Positions 21,842 to 33,258 of a stretch of 64,000 nt of DNA are shown here, piece after piece. A program made the translations under genes and the position numbers. The notes under the pieces were generated by a model. It did no database searches and was not told the DNA's origin. It saw only the letters and a program-made list of their open reading frames with translations. Each line of letters opens with the position of its first letter. Within the stretch, counting starts at the first letter, position 1. Location of the stretch: the NCBI GenBank assembly GCA_016858145.1, contig JAEHOE010000202.1, forward strand, positions 62,001 to 126,000, in the 5' to 3' direction. The DNA is from Edaphochlamys debaryana. Taxonomy: Eukaryota > Chlorophyta > Chlorophyceae > Chlamydomonadales.

Positions 21842-24800
21842 TTAGCGACGGCTGCTGCTGGGTTGGGTTTGCTCTACCGGCATCTGCCGTACACAGCTCA
21901 GGATCTCCATGCCCGCCGCCACCCCCTTGAGTGGGATCAGGCCCATGCTGAGGCCCACGATGGGCCGATCTGACTCATAGAAGGCGCCGCTGACGTCAGC
22001 AGTCTGAGGCGGTACAACACGGCGAAAGCAGGATCACACCAGGGAGGCAGGTCATCCCAAAGAGTACCGGTAATGAAACAGCAATGGGCCAGTTCGTTCA
22101 GCAGTGCCTAAGAGGTCGTGTCTGCGATGGGGAGCTGACTGGCAGGTGCACAGGGACGACGCACCTGCCACAGCGCCGAGCTGACGCAGACCTGACCGGC
22201 GGAGGCGAACCCAGCGATGCGGGCGGACCGGTTCATGACCTGGGGGCCGGGGTGGGTGGGGGTGGGGGCAAGTCAGGGGTGACGGTAGTCCACGAGTGCA
22301 CGTCACGCGGCAACAAACACGTGCGTTCTGACACGTGCTCGTCCAGTCACGCACCTTGCCGCGGTACTCGATCCGCGCTGACGTGGCGCCCAGGGCGTGG
22401 CCCACGTGGCCAACGTCCATGCCCACCTGGGGGGGCGAGGAGGGTGGGTAGTCTCAGGCACCTCCGCAGACAGACCTTCCCCATCGAGCTTTTTCACTGC
22501 CTCTCTGGCCTCTCCCCACCACCCCACCCTGCCCCCCCCCACCTTGACGCGCAGGCCCCGGTACAGCACCTGCCGTGCGGCCCGCAGCGCCTCGGCACGC
22601 ACCACCTGCGCGGGGCGGGGGGGCGGAGGGATGGGACCACCAAGTGAGGGTCGGACACAAGACAGCGTACGCAGTTGCCCACCTGCATGCCACTGGTCCT
22701 GCGCCAGCGCCGGCGGCACAGCACGGCACGGCACAAGTCCATGGCATGCACAGCACGCTGCAGAGCTCACCTGCATGCCGCTGCTCCTGGCCCCTGCGGC
22801 GGAGCGCACGGTCGCACTGGCGCTCGATGCAGCCACGTGGGCCTTGATCTCACTGCCGGAGTCCGCACAGGTGGAGCCGGTCCCGCCGCTGGACGATGAC
22901 GCGGCGGCCGGCGCCACGTCATCGACGCCAAAGTCGTGGTGTGAGTGTGCGTGGTCCTTGCTGCTTTGCGCGCGCGCCGGGTGCGTGCTGCGCGGAGCAG
23001 CGGGCGCTGAGGGGCCGCCTCCGCCTCCGACTCCGACGACTCCGCCAGCGCCCAGGGCCGAGTCGAAGCTGAATACCTCCTCGCATAGCTCGTGCTGAAG
23101 CAGCTCGTACGACCAGGGCTGCCGTGGGGACACATGCGGGGGCATAGACATGACATACAGGAGAGCCGAGAGCCTTGCGCTTGGGACGCATAGTTCCTAA
23201 AGAGCATTAAGGCGCACTGCTTCTGGCACCCTTGCGATCCTGTACTTCGAAGCAAACCGTCACCCGCCGGCTAGATCCTAGACTGCGACGCTCACCAGTT
23301 CCTTCAGGCCCTGGAGAGAAGGCACAAAGGAGCAGCCAGCAGGGACGAGGGATCGAGGTCAGAGGGGTCTCTTCATGGGGCCCCAGCCTTGCCCGCCTCG
23401 CGTGGGGCCTCGGCCTTGCCCACCCCCTCACCTCAGCGACACAGTCCAGGGCCAAAGCTGGTGAAATGGCCGGCTGGTCGCACCCGCAGGAATACTAATA
23501 GGGCTCTAGGCCTAGGCCTCTAGAAGAGCCCGGCCGTCACCGCCCCCCCTCACCTCGACACAGTCCAGGGCCCACGTGATGGCAGCAGCGGGGGACCTGG
23601 GGGCACAAGAGGGGCGGAGGCACAAACTCACAGAGACTGAGTATGATTTTCACAAGCACACAGCTCCATAGAAAAAGGAGTGTCAAGGAACAAGAAAGCC
23701 CTGCGGCTTCAAGGTTGCAGGGCGTCCTGGAGTCCGCTCACACCCGAGCCCACCTGAAGGCCGTGAGCACGAGTCCGTCTCCGCCCTCCACCAGGAAACC
23801 CCCGGCCGCCCCCAGCCGGCGGCACACGAAGCGCTGAAACGTCGCCAGCGCTTTGGCGGCGGCGGCCGGCAGCTCGGTCTGAAGCGTGCTGGCGCCAACC
23901 ACCTTCATGAAGCCAACGCAGATGAGGCCTGCGGGGGGCCGGTCATCGAAGACAGGGCGTTACTGATTGTGGGGGTCTGGGCAGGGGGTACCGGGGCCTT
24001 GATCCCAAGGGTTTACAACCGAAGCCGAGTTGCCCCCCAAACACGCACCCGTGGGCGCCCACTGGTTGCCGAGCTGCACCTCCGCCGCCGTGCGCAGCGG
24101 CGGGCAGTAGGCCAGGCGGCAGGACAGGTCGCGGGGGACCAGAAGGTACAGGGGTACGCCGTCCCCCGCGGCAGCCTCGGCCTCCGCCTCCGCCTCGGCC
24201 CGTTGCTGTGCCTCGGTATCCACGGCTGCAACCGCACAGACATCCGTACCATCTGCAGTACCATCCGCAGTGCCGTCGAGGGTGCTGCGAGCGGTGTACA
24301 TCAGTCCTAGGTCGGTGACGCCGGATGCGGCGGGTGCGCAATAGACGCTGCCGCGACGGCGCATATGGGCACCGCCGCTGAGGAGGTGGTGGCCGGCGTA
24401 ACTGATGCGCACGCCGCCCAGCAACCCTGATGGGGGCAGTATGGTTGGGTCGGGAAATCTTGAGAGTCTTGAGAGGCAAGAAGGCCACAGACGGAATGAC
24501 ACGTCGAGGACTGGAAATGGGGGAGACCCTCGGGTTCTTAGCTGGCATGAGGCTTATGGTGTTCCTAGCTGTCGTGGCCTGACTCGTTTCATGAAGGTTT
24601 AGCTTGTACACTAGCGCACCTGCTTCCGAGGAGGCCTTCAGATTTAGCGCGCCCCTAGCGTTCTTGAGCCGATTGAAGGCCGCCCCTGAAAGCGCCACTA
24701 GGCCACCAGGCACAGCTTCGGTCACCGCGTGCGCCGCCTCCGCAAACACGCCGTAGTACTTGTACGTCATGGACACCTGCATGCGTGTACGGCAGTGCGG

Positions 24801-27800
24801 CGCGCGGTACGGTCAGACGCATGCACGGCTGCGGCACATTCCAGCGGGGTCCAGCTATGAGTTTTGGACCAGTACGGCATTATTTATGACAAGTGCAGTA
24901 CGACATGCCGTACATCCATCCGTACACTTCTCCGTACGCACCTTGTTGAAGATGATGGATTCGTCGCTGTCCAGCCCCGAGTGAATGCCCATGCGCACTC
25001 GCAGGCCCCGGTGGCACACGCGCAGCTGCCGCCCGCCCTTGCCGTCGGCCTGGGGGAGGGGCGGAGGGGCCGGCGCAGGGGACATCAGGTCGAGCTACAC
25101 GCATGCCCTCTCAAGCGCCCTACTTCGTTCATGCAGTGTTTGTGAGCTGAGTTGAATAGTGGCATGGCGCCATGCAACCCGGCAAACCCCGGTCCATGCA
25201 TCCAGCCATCCTTTCGCACATTCTCCTTGCTCCTCACCCGTACGACAGACATCTCCGGTACGGCGAGGATTGGAAACGACGCCAGCAGCGACTCCCGCCT
25301 GAGGGGACCGAGCATCAGCAGCGGCATGTCAGCAAAGATCTTTATATTCGAGACTGTGCATGCGATGGCTAGCCCCGGTACGGAAAGAACGCAGCAGCAT
25401 GCAACCTGGCGCACCAATTTGCAACCTTGGCACCCACTCACCACGCAACGCATGCCTCATCCTCGTTGTCGTCGAGCGCAAACTCGCGGCTGTACGCCGC
25501 GCTGGAGAAGCGGGAGTCCTGCGCCGTCAGACCCCGGCGCTGACGCCACGTGGCACTGTCAGCCTGGCGGAGGAAGACGAGTGAGCGCCCCAAACGAGGG
25601 CTTAGTAATAACGTACGACAGCTGGAGTGTACGGCAATTGGGCCAGTGTACGGCAAGGCACCCTCCGAACGCACCTTTGGGGCCGGGGCGGCTCCACTAG
25701 CAGAAGCCTTGCGAACGACGGGGGCCGCTGCCGGTTGCGTGGGGTGCGCGCTGCTCTCGGCCGCAAGGGCCTCGACCGCTGCCTCTGCGTCGAATGTGGC
25801 CATCTCCAAAATGTCGCCGCCGCATATCGCCGACCTCGCACTCTCCTGGTTGCTGCCGTTGATCAGGACCGACACGTGCGAGATGGACGGGCGCGGCGAG
25901 GGCGTGGTTGGTCCTTCGAAGGTCGGCGACACAGCGCTTGTAGCTCCACCCGCGTAGCGATTCGACAACCGAACGCTCCGCCCCGGTCCGCTGGTGTGGA
26001 TTCCGTAGCTGGCGTTGGAGGAGGCGCGTTGGTAATTGAGGAAGGGGGAAGCTGTTACCGGTGCTGCTGCCACGGACGACGAGCCGGTCGCGTGGTGGCC
26101 GCCGGGGCTGGTTCGGTAGCTGTTGCTGAGAGCGGACCGGACGGTGGCAGCGAAGCCTGCTGTGTGGGTGACACCGCCGGTCGATTCGCTGGCTGGCGCG
26201 GTGATCTTGCACAGGGATTGCTGCTGTTGGTTCGTGACGCGAACAAGGACCTGTGTAGGAGGGAGATGGAAAGCAGAGCGGAGGTATGAGAGTGAAGGGG
26301 AGGTGCCGGCCATGCTCAAAGCAAGCCAACAGGCGAGGTGCAAGTGGTTGGTGGCACTCAACCCACTTGGGGCCAGGTAGCGGGGAGATTGAAGCAATGG
26401 CCAGGTAGCGGGGGGATGGAAGCAACCCTACGTGACCCTCATCTCACTGTCCGTGCCGGTAGCGGGGCCCACCTAGCTTGGCCTAGCCCGAGCCCCACCT
26501 CGCATCCGTCGTCCTGTTTGAGCAGCTCCGCAGGCCAGTCCACATCCAGAAGGGCAAGCTGCACGTCTGTGAGGAAATGGGGCAGGCGGACGGTCATCAT
26601 GGGGTCAGGAAACAGGAGCGGTAAGAAGGGTGACAGGTGTGGAAGCCAGTGACAGGGTTTGCACAGGTTTTCGCCCAGCCTCCGCGGCCTTACCTGCGGC
26701 GTAGGCGCATGCGTTGACGGGACTCCAGAAGGCGAGCAGGAAGGAGTCGCCTGCGCGAGCGAGGGGGTTGATGAGTTCTCCCGTCATGTGATGCATGCAG
26801 GCACCGTGCCTGGGGTCCCACCCACCCACCCACCCACCCACCCACCCCCAGCCACCCACCCACCCTCTGTGGCCGTCTCGTAGCCGTTGTGTTTTGACAG
26901 CAGTCGGCGCATGACGGTGTGGTGTTTCTGCATGGCCGATTCCATAACAGAAGTATCCAGCGCCTCCCACAAGAGGGTCGAGTTCTGGCGAACGGGGGAA
27001 AGAGGAGCCAGGATGGGGCGTTCAAACAACCGAGAGCATACCCTGCTACCGCTGCATAGCTCGGCCCCTCCCCACCTGCACGTCTGACACGAGCAGGCTC
27101 GTGTCGGGCCCCGCGCGGGGCGCCCGCACGCGCCCCCACAGGTCCCTGTTGCTCCTCCGCATGTGCAGGGCCACGAGCAGGAGGGCGACGGCGGCGACCA
27201 CCAGCACAAACACAATGGGTACCGCGATGGCGGCCGCGAGCCTGGGGGGGGGGGGACGATGGGGGGAGCGGGAGGGTTGCTTGGCCAAGGCGAAGCATGG
27301 GCGCCACGAGGGCCAGCATTACTGTACGGGGCGGAAGGGGTGAAGCGCCACTGAGGACCATGGAAGGGACTGAAACCAGGTCCATGCAGATCCAGATCCA
27401 GATCCACATCGGTCCTTACAGGTAGCCGGACCACCCACCAGTCACGGCTCTCGCCAGTAGTCTCGTGCGCTGCCGCGTACGCCGCGGCTGGTGGCGCGTA
27501 CTGCCCCCCGATGTACGACACGTATGTCTGCCGTACCAGGGCAGGGCCGTGGGCTTGGACGACCTGCGCCGTACATGCCGGACAATGTGGTTGTCTTTAA
27601 ATTAAGGCAGCACGGAAATGAGTTTTGCTTGGTCCCTGTCTCCTGGTGGGCCCCGCTAGGCTCGTGCCTCCTGCTAACACTGGCTGGGCCTTGAAGTGGA
27701 GCGCAATGTAACCCCTCACTCACCAGCCTGATGAACGACGTCAGCGCTGCCAGCGTGTCCCTTGCGTGCTCGTCTTGAGCATCCCCTGGCGGTGCCGCTG

Positions 27801-30800
27801 CGTCCGAGCCCACACTAAGGGTTGCAACGCTGCCCGATTGGGCCTGCTGTAACCTGCGACCCGGCCCTGACCCCGCCGCGGCAGACGAGCTGTAGACTGT
27901 CGTGGTGACGGGGCCCACCGGCACAGAGGATGCTGCGAGGCGGGCGGCGGCCCAGCCCAGGCCCCAACGGTACCAGTTGAGGAGCAGCGGCGAGGGCACA
28001 TCGAGCGCCATGTTGGGGTGGTGGACGGCGTGCCACAGCGCCTGAGGACAAGGTTGGGGGAGGCGGGGACGGGAAGGTCAAGGACGGGACTGAGCGCCGT
28101 TCTTCAAGGCCAACAGCCTGCCTACCGTCTCTGTGTCCCACACGCTTACTTGGATGTAAGAGTTGACAAAGCCGGCGTCGAAGCCCATCGCCAGGTAAGG
28201 CCCTATGGCAAAGTCATTCGACTTTGCTTTCCACCACGGCGTCTTAGCATAGGCCGTGGCATCCCACGACCCGTCATTGTTGCGCGTGTAGCCCAGCGCA
28301 GCGCGCGCTGCATTAGTCATGTTCTGGCGTACATCACGGGAGCCGTACGAAATGCGGTCGGCGAGGCCGAGCAGTATGGCCCAGATCTCCATTGCCGATG
28401 CGCCTGCAGACACTGTGTTGACTTCGGCCCGAAGATCGAGCATTGCACCTGGGGCGTTGGGATCAGGGATGAGCGGATGTGAAACAAACCCACACTTTCA
28501 GGGCAGCGCATCACGGGGATGAGTGCTTCCTCATCAGCCCCCGCCGCATGACTCACCCATGGGCGCTCGATTGATGTACGACATCATCGACCCTCCCAAT
28601 CCAGTTGCGGAGTCAGGGGTTGCGTTGGCACCCCCGAGGTATCGCTCGTCGTGCGTCGACGACAGCGCGCAGCTGCTCGCGTTGCAGCTCTGCAGGGTTC
28701 CGTTGGTGCCTGCCTCCATCACGATGCGGCTGCCGGGCAGGGGAGCCACGCGCACAGCGCCCGGCCGCCTGAAGACCTCGCTTCTGGACTGCAACCATAA
28801 GGCGGCCTCCCACTCGAATGTGATGAGGCAGGACCTGTGCGGATACGACACAGGACGAGCAAGCATGGGTCAGGCCTCCCACTCGAATGTGATGAGGCAG
28901 GACCTGCGTTCGACAGGCACACGACTCGCATGGTCTGACAGTCCGCTCATGCATGCGGCAGAGCTGGGCTTGGGTGGGTCCCCAGCAAATGCTACTCAGC
29001 AGAACCCTTGGTCGGCCTCACCCTTCAGCGAATTCTGGGCTCATGGCCGGGCACTCGGTACCAGCCCTCAAGACCGAGGCTCCGTCCTCGAGTGTGGCAT
29101 GTGGGTCGGAGGCATTTCCGCCAGGCGCATTGAAGTGGAGCAGGCGGGAGAACATCGACGCTGCGGGGGAGGAGGCAAAGAAGGCTTACTAGAACTTCCG
29201 TTTGCGAAGAAGCCGTTAGGGCAGTTGAACGAGTGCAGATGGGCGTCATGTCATGGCACGGCCTTATCGAAACATAGCACTTGGGTTTCCCTCTGGACTC
29301 ATGGCGGCAGCACGTGTCCCCCCACCCCGCCCGAAAAAATACCCCCACCCCGCCCCCCTGCCTGCCTGCGTAGCGCCAGCCGGGGCCGTCGGTAAGAGGC
29401 TCGGCAGCAGGCGGTGGCTGGAGGAGGTCGTACACGTAGCCCTGCAGCGGTTGGGAGTTGGCGGTTGGTGGTTGGCGCAGCGCAACGAGGCAGACTGACA
29501 GGAGCAAGCCGTCGCGTCCCCTGCTGCGCGAGCGAGTCCCTGGTCCCTAGGCTTGGGGCAGGACGGACAACGGCAGCGGACCGGGTCCCCTGCAAGCCTC
29601 GCCTGCGCCCCCTCCCAGGACCTGAGCCGAAGCTGACCTGGGATGTACCCCGGGTCTGCACCACGGACGCAGCGAGGGCAGCCAGGAGGTCCCCGGCACG
29701 ACCACACGACGGCTGAGGGGAGATCAGGAGGAGGAGGGCAAGCATGAGAACGTAGAGACATCTGCTTCTGCATCAGACGATGCCTAATTAAGCTCGCTCT
29801 TAGTTGCATCCTGCTTCAGCTCAACAATGTCGCATTTCCAGCAGCACGCCGCACCCACCCACCTGTGTCGTGACGCACAGCCCGTGCTCGGGCAGCATCG
29901 CAGCAGCAGCGGGCCCCGCCGCGGCTGCCATGGCCCGAGCTGCTGCGTGGTCGACCAGAAGCTGCAAGAGCTCTTCCCAGTCCGTTGGTACGGGACGGTT
30001 GAAGTAGTCAAGAACGTCCTGCCGTACGAACATGAGGAGGTAGGTACGGGGGTGCACGGCTCCGTGCGGGGATGCGTTGACCTGCGGCGGGGCGTTTGGG
30101 ACCGGGGATCGGGAGGTCAAGGCGACGCCAGGATCCCGCTCCAACGGTGCGCGACAGGGCACCCGCATTCTAGCCCTCATGCGGTTGCCTCGGAGGTGTC
30201 AGTGCCGCGGCCCACCTCCGTCAGATGCGCGTTCTCCGGGATATTGTACTGCGGTTGCTGCAAGTTCAGGCTCTCGACACGCACACCCGATGTGTCCATG
30301 CTGCAAGCGGGCGGGCGGCAAGAAACCTTTCACCAGCTGTTGTACGTTATTGGCACAGGCAGACTGCCAAGCTTCCTGGGCAATGCTCAAGCCCCGCACG
30401 TGCCACCGTGCCGTGTATGCCTCATGCCTGGCCACGTGCACCTTGCCCACCTGTACATCGTGTACGGACTGGTCGTACCGATGCGTGCGGTCAGGTAGGT
30501 CACCTCTGAGGCGTTCTGCGGGGAGTTTGGGTAAGAGGCCGGCCTCAGAGCCTGGCGCGCCACAACCCACAAGGGCGCATGTAGGCGACACAGACCGCAA
30601 CCCCGTCCCGTCTACCCTCTTCCAACCAACCTGACCTGCGCTCCTGCCTAAGCTCAGCCGTGTATCCCCCTCCACCCACGCACGCCTCACGAACGGAAGG
30701 CACGACGGCCTGTGTGCTTGTGAGCAGCCCACCGACCTTGAACAGGGAGATATCCGGCAGCGCCGGTAGACCTCCCGTGAAGTGCGCGAGCGCCGCGTCG

Positions 30801-32073
30801 TACGGCGGGGTGTGCAGGAACTCTTTGGCCATTGTCAAGAGGATACCGTTGGCCTGCACGCCAGATAGACCCGCGACATACAAAGAGCTAAGCGGCTGCG
30901 TCAGTGCGGTACCGCAGGACGGTGGGCTGGGCTTCTGGGTGCACTGCACTCCCTGATACGTGATAGGCAGAGGAAGGTGTCCCCCGCCCTACGGTAATGC
31001 TCGCTCCTGATACGTAGGGGTCCGTGTCAAGCCCCTCTCCGGGGCTGTATGAGTCAGGCGCCGGCAGCTGCCCGCGTCAGTACCCGCACCCGGCCTCACC
31101 CAGCCTGGAAGGACCATCCATGTCAGTCCCTGGGGACGAAGGGTCGGGGGGATATTAGCATGTGTCGGGGGCGTGGGGCGGCAGGGCCAGAAGCCACGGA
31201 ATGGACAACTCGTACTCGCCCGCCCTGTTCCCGCCCTGTTCCCCGGTAAGAAACGCTCGAGAGCCTCTCCGGAAGACCAAGACCCGTGGGCAGCCGCGGC
31301 CCCACTGGCACTGCGTGAGGCCAGAGGTTGGCGAGCTCCCTGCGTGTCTCCACGCCGCCCCCACCCCCAGCAATGCGAGTGGAGTCTCCCCCTTCTCTCT
31401 TTCTCGAGCAAACTGCCAACTGCCAGCTATATTGGCCTCGCCGGTCAGTGGCCATCTCAACCTGCAGCCAGCCCCTCCCCGAGCCTGCCTCTGCAGTCTG
31501 TGCAACCCCTTCCCCTCCTCAGCGCTCGCTTTGTGTCGGCCTAGTAACTGTCGAGGTAACGGTGCGGCTGATCTCAGCGACCGCGCACGTTTCGGCGACC
31601 GCGTCGCACAATCCGCGATGATTCGAGGGGATGCCGCGCGCTGTGTGAGCACACAGGCCTCCCGGAGAACCCGACAGGACAGCCCTACGATTACTCCCTC
31701 AAAGCCACAGCCGCGCACCTTGTCGCTCGACGCCGGTGGCATCATACTTGCTGGAAGAGGTGGACTTGTCACAGGAAGCGGTCCAGCGACCGCGAGCGGC
31801 GGAGCAGTCGGGCATGCACAGCGGGAATCGTTTGCCAGCAAGCCCTCCAGAGCTTGGGGAACGGAGGCTGATGGTGTCGACCTACGGAAACGAATCCATT
31901 CCATCCGGTCAGGAACCCACTGGCGAGAGTCGGGGAGGGTCTCGCTGGGCCTCTTACATGGCCAACGACACGATAGCTGACGCGCATGGCGACAGCGCGG
32001 ATGCTCCCAAGCAGCAGGACGCTGCCAGCACCACCAGGCACGTTGTCAGCCACAGCCTCCGCGAGAGCGCCAT
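21842..32073 (-). CDS. Receptor-type class III nucleotide cyclase, tandem copy 2
   Basis: Thirty-two exons match copy 1 one for one and join in frame to about 1623 residues: 31958-32073, 31719-31881, 31100-31129, 30737-30853, 30451-30515, 30216-30300, 29863-30081, 29638-29712, 29366-29441, 29022-29160, 28557-28834, 28150-28448, 27724-28041, 27439-27563, 27076-27241, 26864-26984, 26694-26750, 26499-26566, 25675-26250, 25442-25563, 25238-25298, 24942-25049, 24620-24776, 24049-24426, 23754-23928, 23554-23596, 23296-23310, 22771-23118, 22543-22605, 22355-22426, 22165-22239, 21842-22003. Signal peptide MALSRRLWLTTCLVVLAASC; ectodomain keeps YLLMFVRQDVLDYF and FAIGPYLAMGFDAGFVNSY; same helix, C1 aspartates and C2 Asn/Arg. 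It differs mainly in low-complexity stretches: the C1 insert, the C1-C2 linker, the segment after HELCEE (His/Ser-rich here) and a shorter C-terminus. No disabling change seen, so both copies look functional. Probably displayed on the plasma or ciliary membrane, sensing an extracellular ligand (inference). Confidence 0.85.
23426..23458 (-). repeat. Copy of the WALDCVE exon end and donor in the following intron
   Basis: The 3' edge of exon 26 (23554-23570 plus donor; CTGGACTGTGTCGAG^GTGAGG on the minus strand) recurs here as CTGGACTGTGTCGCTGAG^GTGAGG, 3' of the real exon. Confidence 0.85.
28873..28906 (-). repeat. Copy of the start of cyclase exon 11 with its acceptor
   Basis: The exon 11 start (CAG^GTCCTGCCTCATCACATTCG at 28834 downwards) is repeated about 70 bases upstream with the CAG acceptor and GAGTGGGAGGCC. 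Using the upstream acceptor would add sequence to the ectodomain. Confidence 0.9.
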
Positions 32074-33258
32074 AGCCTGAGCTGCCTGGACTAGAATTTT
32101 GCATGTGAATTCATTGTATTGTCGTGTATAACACTCCCATACAAAACAGAAGAACACACACACCAAGAACTCTGCTGAAACTCTTCTCTCGGTAGTCCCG
32201 TGCGGCTCGTGGGTTTCGCCAAATCCTGGCTGGCACGCTCGAGCATACGAACTCTCAGTTGCAGTAGGCGAACAAGTGCTGCATCCGGGTTGAGACGTTT
32301 GAGGTAGACTCGCGCGCCGGAAACGGTTCCGTGTTTGGCCTCTTCGGGCGCGTGACTCGGCCCGCCCGAGGCCTCCAATGCTCTCGAGCGCTGCATTGCC
32401 CCATACTTGCTCGTTTCCGCAATGAAGCTTAGTTGTAACGGCTTGGAATGCGGGGTCGGGCGGGGTTGGGTGGCTCCAACGGGACAGTCGCCGTGCATGG
32501 GCGTTCGACTGGGGCACACGCAACTGCTTTTCCCTGCATGCACGTCACTGCGTCCCACCAACCAATACGTTCTTTTGACTTCTGGCCGGCTCATGTCCGG
32601 GCACTTGCGTCTTTTGGCACGGCTGGTCGCTCCGGGGCCGGAGAGATGGGCGTAAGAGACTTGGGTCTATCCTCGTCTCTTGCGTCCTACAAGTGCAGAG
32701 TACCGGTACATGGAGATACCTTTCGAGGGGCTGAAGGCAGGGTGCGTCCTACCTGCCAAGCAGCCGAACCCCCACCTAGCCTACTACTCATACATCCGAC
32801 TGGCCTTGCTTCCGATCTGCCGCATCAAACCCACGATTCAGCCCAGTGTCGCCTTAACGCAGCCCTTCCCTCTCTCCTCTTGGCGCTCTCCTTCCCCTGC
32901 ACTTGCACCTGCCCTGACAACAGCCTTCCCAATGCATTGCCCTCTCCTAGCAGCAAAGCTCCGTCTAGCATCGCGGCGTACCGGGGGGCAAACCTGTGCT
33001 CGCCACCCGACCCTGTCTGCCCCTGGGCGACACAAGACCGCAAGCAGGCAATCATACCCTCGAGCCTTTGCTCCTCGTCATTGCTATCCGTTTCCATTTC
33101 CGCCCAGCCTACAGACTCCACCAGTACCTGTGTGGTCGTGCCAAACAACCGCTCCTGCTCCAACTGCTGCTGTGCCCTGTCCACCCGTCACCCGCCGTTG
33201 CCGCTGCCCCTCCACCCCGCCCCACCCCACCCACACCCCACCCCGCCCGACCCACATG
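32074..33258. other. Intergenic: promoter side of cyclase copy 2 and 3' side of the golgin
   Basis: Both neighbours are on the minus strand. Long open frames on the + strand here (from about 32448 and 32680) are proline/serine-rich shadow frames without homology. No clear TATA box or poly(A) signal was found. Confidence 0.5.
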
